A stretch of 64,000 nt of DNA from Flavihumibacter petaseus NBRC 106054 (GTDB lineage: Bacteria; Bacteroidota; Bacteroidia; Chitinophagales; Chitinophagaceae), in assembly GCF_000974785.1 (NCBI RefSeq), contig NZ_BBWV01000003.1:310001-374000 (forward strand). The letters are read 5' to 3'. Made by a program: the position numbers and the translations under genes. Positions 62,184 to 64,000 of the stretch are shown here, in pieces. The notes below the pieces were generated by a model. It made no database searches. It was not told where the DNA came from and worked only from the letters and a program-made list of their open reading frames with translations. How positions within the stretch are numbered: position 1 is the stretch's first letter; each line of letters opens with the position of its first letter.

Positions 62184-63323
62184 ATGCGACGGATCATTTT
62201 CTTATCACTTATCTGCCTGATCGGCCTGGCTCCTGCATTGCCGGCCCAGGAGAAAAGAAGTTCCATCACTATTCCTGTTGTAGTACACATCCTGTATTCG
62301 GATGCAACTTCCCGTGTTACGGAAGAACGGGTACACGATCAGATCGAAGCGCTGAACCGCGATTTTAATGCGGAGAATGTGGAGCTAGCCCAGCTGCCGG
62401 ATTATTTCAAACAGGTTGCCGGAAATGCATCAATAAGCTTTCAGCTGGCCAAAACAGATCCGGGTGGAAATTCCACCAGCGGTATTGTTTACAAAGCAAC
62501 CGGCATCGGGGTTTTCAGTACAGATAACCGGATCAAGTTCAGCAATAAAGGTGGAGACGATGCCTGGCCAAGAGATCATTACCTGAATATATGGGTTGGC
62601 AACCTCATCGGGGGTATATCCGGGTATACGAGTTCTCCTGATGATGCTGCCGAATTGGACGGCATCGTGCTGAACCGTTCGGTTTTCGGCAACGGTATCA
62701 ATAACCCTGAACATAACATGGGCAGGATTGCGGTACATGAAGCAGGCCATTGGCTGGGACTTAAGCATATCTGGGGCGATTCTTATTGTGGTGATGATGG
62801 CATCGACGATACGCCAAAACAAAAGAGTTACCATCTTGGGTGTCCACAGGGGCAGATTTTTTCCTGTGAAGGAAATACTACCGGAGATATGTATATGAAC
62901 TATATGGATCGCACCAACGACCATTGCATGAGTTTATTTACCCGGGGGCAGGTGGCGCGGATGCGTTCGCTGTTTGAACCTGGCCAGCTCCGCCATCCCC
63001 TGCTTTCGTCAGGAGGGCTGGTGAACGATGGGACGCCAATCGAACCGGGATGGCAGGCTGATAAAGTGCAGCCCGTGGTGGCTACTATCGGGATGAAAGC
63101 ATATCCCGTTCCCGCAAACGATGTTTTGAAGATCACCATTACCGGAAAGGATCAGGCAGCGCTTAAAGATCTTACCATCTTCAACATGATGGGGCAGCCG
63201 GTAATGGTTGCTCAAATGAAAGGTGGAACTGCACAGCTCGATGTTTCCAGGTTGCAAAAGGGACAGTATGTAGTGAAGGGCGATCAGCCCGGTGTAAGGC
63301 CGCTGATTTTCACCAAACTATAG
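62184..63323 (+). CDS. M43 family zinc metalloprotease with type IX sorting-type C-terminus
   Basis: The protein has 379 residues from the ATG at 62184, which gives signal peptide MRRIIFLSLICLIGLAPALP; an ATG nine codons upstream (62157) is also possible. The zinc site HEAGHWLGLKHIWGD (residues 185-199) has the pappalysin-type HExxHxxGxxH pattern and is followed by the conserved Met-turn region MYMNYMDRTNDHCM. Cys pairs nearby (SYCGDD, LGCPQG, SCEGN) match M43B members. The last 80 residues (MKAYPVPANDVLKITITGKD ... VSRLQKGQYVVKG) are a type A C-terminal domain, so it should be secreted by the type IX system and attached to the surface. It stands alone. Confidence 0.92.
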   Translation: MRRIIFLSLICLIGLAPALPAQEKRSSITIPVVVHILYSDATSRVTEERVHDQIEALNRDFNAENVELAQLPDYFKQVAGNASISFQLAKTDPGGNSTSGIVYKATGIGVFSTDNRIKFSNKGGDDAWPRDHYLNIWVGNLIGGISGYTSSPDDAAELDGIVLNRSVFGNGINNPEHNMGRIAVHEAGHWLGLKHIWGDSYCGDDGIDDTPKQKSYHLGCPQGQIFSCEGNTTGDMYMNYMDRTNDHCMSLFTRGQVARMRSLFEPGQLRHPLLSSGGLVNDGTPIEPGWQADKVQPVVATIGMKAYPVPANDVLKITITGKDQAALKDLTIFNMMGQPVMVAQMKGGTAQLDVSRLQKGQYVVKGDQPGVRPLIFTKL

Positions 63324-63341
63324 GGGTGCAGTTATACCAAT

Positions 63342-63372
63342 AAAAAAAGCTGTACCGTTAAGGTACAGCTTT
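63342..63372 (-). terminator. Terminator of the dihydrolipoyl dehydrogenase gene
   Basis: GCTGTACC (63349-63356) pairs with GGTACAGC (63362-63369), extended by flanking A/T pairs; on the minus strand seven T follow. It starts about 20 nt after the stop of the leftward gene and also sits 3' of the M43 protease gene, so it can serve both. Confidence 0.88.
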
Positions 63373-63392
63373 GTAGAAAAATCAATGTATCA

Positions 63393-64000
63393 CTAGAGAT
63401 GGATTGCTTCACCGTAGGCCACTTCGATAGCGTCTTTAACGCTTTCGCTGATAGTGGGGTGGGGATGAATGCTGTTCAGCACCTCATGGTAGGTAGTTTC
63501 AAGTTTGCGGCCAACGACAGTTTCAGCTATAATTTCCGTTACATTGTAGCCGATCATGTGAGTACCCAGCCACTCACCGTATTTGGCGTCAAAGATAACT
63601 TTCACGAAACCTTCAGTAGCGCCGGCAGCGGAGGCTTTGCCGGATGCGCTAAGCGGGAATTTTCCGACTTTGATTTCGTAACCGGCATCTTTTGCAGCTT
63701 TCTCTGTGAAACCGACTGACGCAATTTCCGGCGTACAGTAAGTACAGCCCGGAACGTTGTTGTAGTCGAGAGATTCCGGTTGATGTCCGTACTTCTTTTC
63801 AGCGTAGGCAATGTTCTCCACACAGATGATACCTTCTTTCGAAGCAACGTGGGCAAGGGCCTGGCCAGGTACGCAATCACCGATGGCATAAAATCCCGGA
63901 ACACTGGTCTGATAGAACTTATCCACCACAATGCGTCCCTTATCAGTCTTAATACCGTTTTCTTCCAGTCCGATACCTTCGATATTGGCAGAAACACCAA
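63393..64000 (-). CDS. lpdA: Dihydrolipoyl dehydrogenase, C-terminal part (runs off the right edge)
   Basis: The reading frame is open to the window edge; about 202 codons are visible. They include the end of the NAD/FAD region with YAIGDCVPGQALAHVASKEG and the dimerisation domain with PGCTYCTPEIASVGFTEKAA, ASAAGATEGFVKVIFDAKYG, GTHMIGYNVTEIIAE and the active-site His-Glu segment NSIHPHPTISESVKDA. The enzyme (E3) reoxidises lipoamide of the 2-oxoacid dehydrogenase and glycine cleavage complexes. The N-terminal part, with the redox disulfide, lies outside the window. Internal GTG-like starts are not needed. Confidence 0.96.
   Translation of the reverse strand, partial: GVSANIEGIGLEENGIKTDKGRIVVDKFYQTSVPGFYAIGDCVPGQALAHVASKEGIICVENIAYAEKKYGHQPESLDYNNVPGCTYCTPEIASVGFTEKAAKDAGYEIKVGKFPLSASGKASAAGATEGFVKVIFDAKYGEWLGTHMIGYNVTEIIAETVVGRKLETTYHEVLNSIHPHPTISESVKDAIEVAYGEAIHL

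Noticed and set aside
63393-63929. Internal GTG as the start of a short dihydrolipoyl dehydrogenase
   Set aside because: The frame continues without a stop to the window edge and the sequence upstream of the GTG is conserved E3 protein, so the gene is only cut by the window.

Overview
The window is bacterial chromosome from a member of the Bacteroidota, most likely family Chitinophagaceae. The basis is: promoters of the TTTG-N20-TAnnTTTG type in front of several genes (for example 17608-17639, 23812-23842 and 59475-59506); few strong Shine-Dalgarno sequences; a bacilliredoxin of the YtxJ type; a secreted M43 protease with a type IX-style C-terminal domain; HU-CCDC81-type and OmpA-type envelope proteins; and ribosomal protein sequences of Bacteroidetes character. 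No tRNA, rRNA, CRISPR array, transposase or prophage gene was seen.

Region 1 (1-8900) is a carbohydrate-oxidation locus of two divergent operons. The leftward operon encodes a GMC flavoprotein, its gluconate 2-dehydrogenase subunit 3-like partner, a Gfo/Idh/MocA oxidoreductase and a TIM-barrel sugar isomerase/epimerase that runs off the left edge. The rightward operon encodes an MFS sugar transporter, a Tat-exported TIM-barrel protein, a second GMC flavoprotein and a second small subunit. The small subunits and the second TIM-barrel protein have twin-arginine leaders, which points to periplasmic oxidation of a sugar or glycoside, probably to a keto-sugar, with later steps by the Gfo/Idh/MocA and TIM-barrel enzymes. 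The substrate cannot be read from the sequence. A perfect 15-bp palindrome lies over the rightward promoter.

Region 2 (8901-17596) holds a lysine/alanine-repeat histone-H1-like protein, about 1 kb without an intact gene, fusA, two exported peptidases (M28 and DPP IV type) and a DUF4126 membrane protein. fusA lacks the usual rpsL-rpsG neighbours and is cut off from rpsJ.

Region 3 (17600-30203) is the S10-spc ribosomal protein cluster, rpsJ to rplO, then secY and map. Regulatory signs inside it are a strong promoter before rpsJ, a 415-nt gap between rpsJ and rplC, an internal promoter before rplX, and a terminator hairpin between rplO and secY. The infA-rpmJ-rpsM-rpsK-rpsD-rpoA-rplQ set normally found after map is absent here. 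S3 carries an RGG-rich tail.

Region 4 (30253-43067) contains a hypothetical protein, a BaiN/HI0933-type flavoprotein, rpsA, about 0.8 kb of non-coding DNA with inverted repeats, an orphan NarL-type regulator, a three-gene exported/OmpA operon, a TPR histidine kinase with its response regulator, ytxJ, and a 38-residue lipoprotein gene.

Region 5 (43068-64000) is mostly housekeeping and envelope genes: a DEDDh exonuclease, a dolichol-phosphate-mannose-synthase-like glycosyltransferase, an EamA transporter, an S9 peptidase, a conserved hypothetical, a histidine phosphatase lipoprotein, a 2-oxoacid dehydrogenase E2, cinA, dacB, a thioesterase and DoxX. These are followed by a TPR/outer-membrane beta-barrel/HU-CCDC81 membrane protein/methyltransferase operon, glutaminyl cyclase, the M43 protease, and the C-terminal part of dihydrolipoyl dehydrogenase at the right edge.
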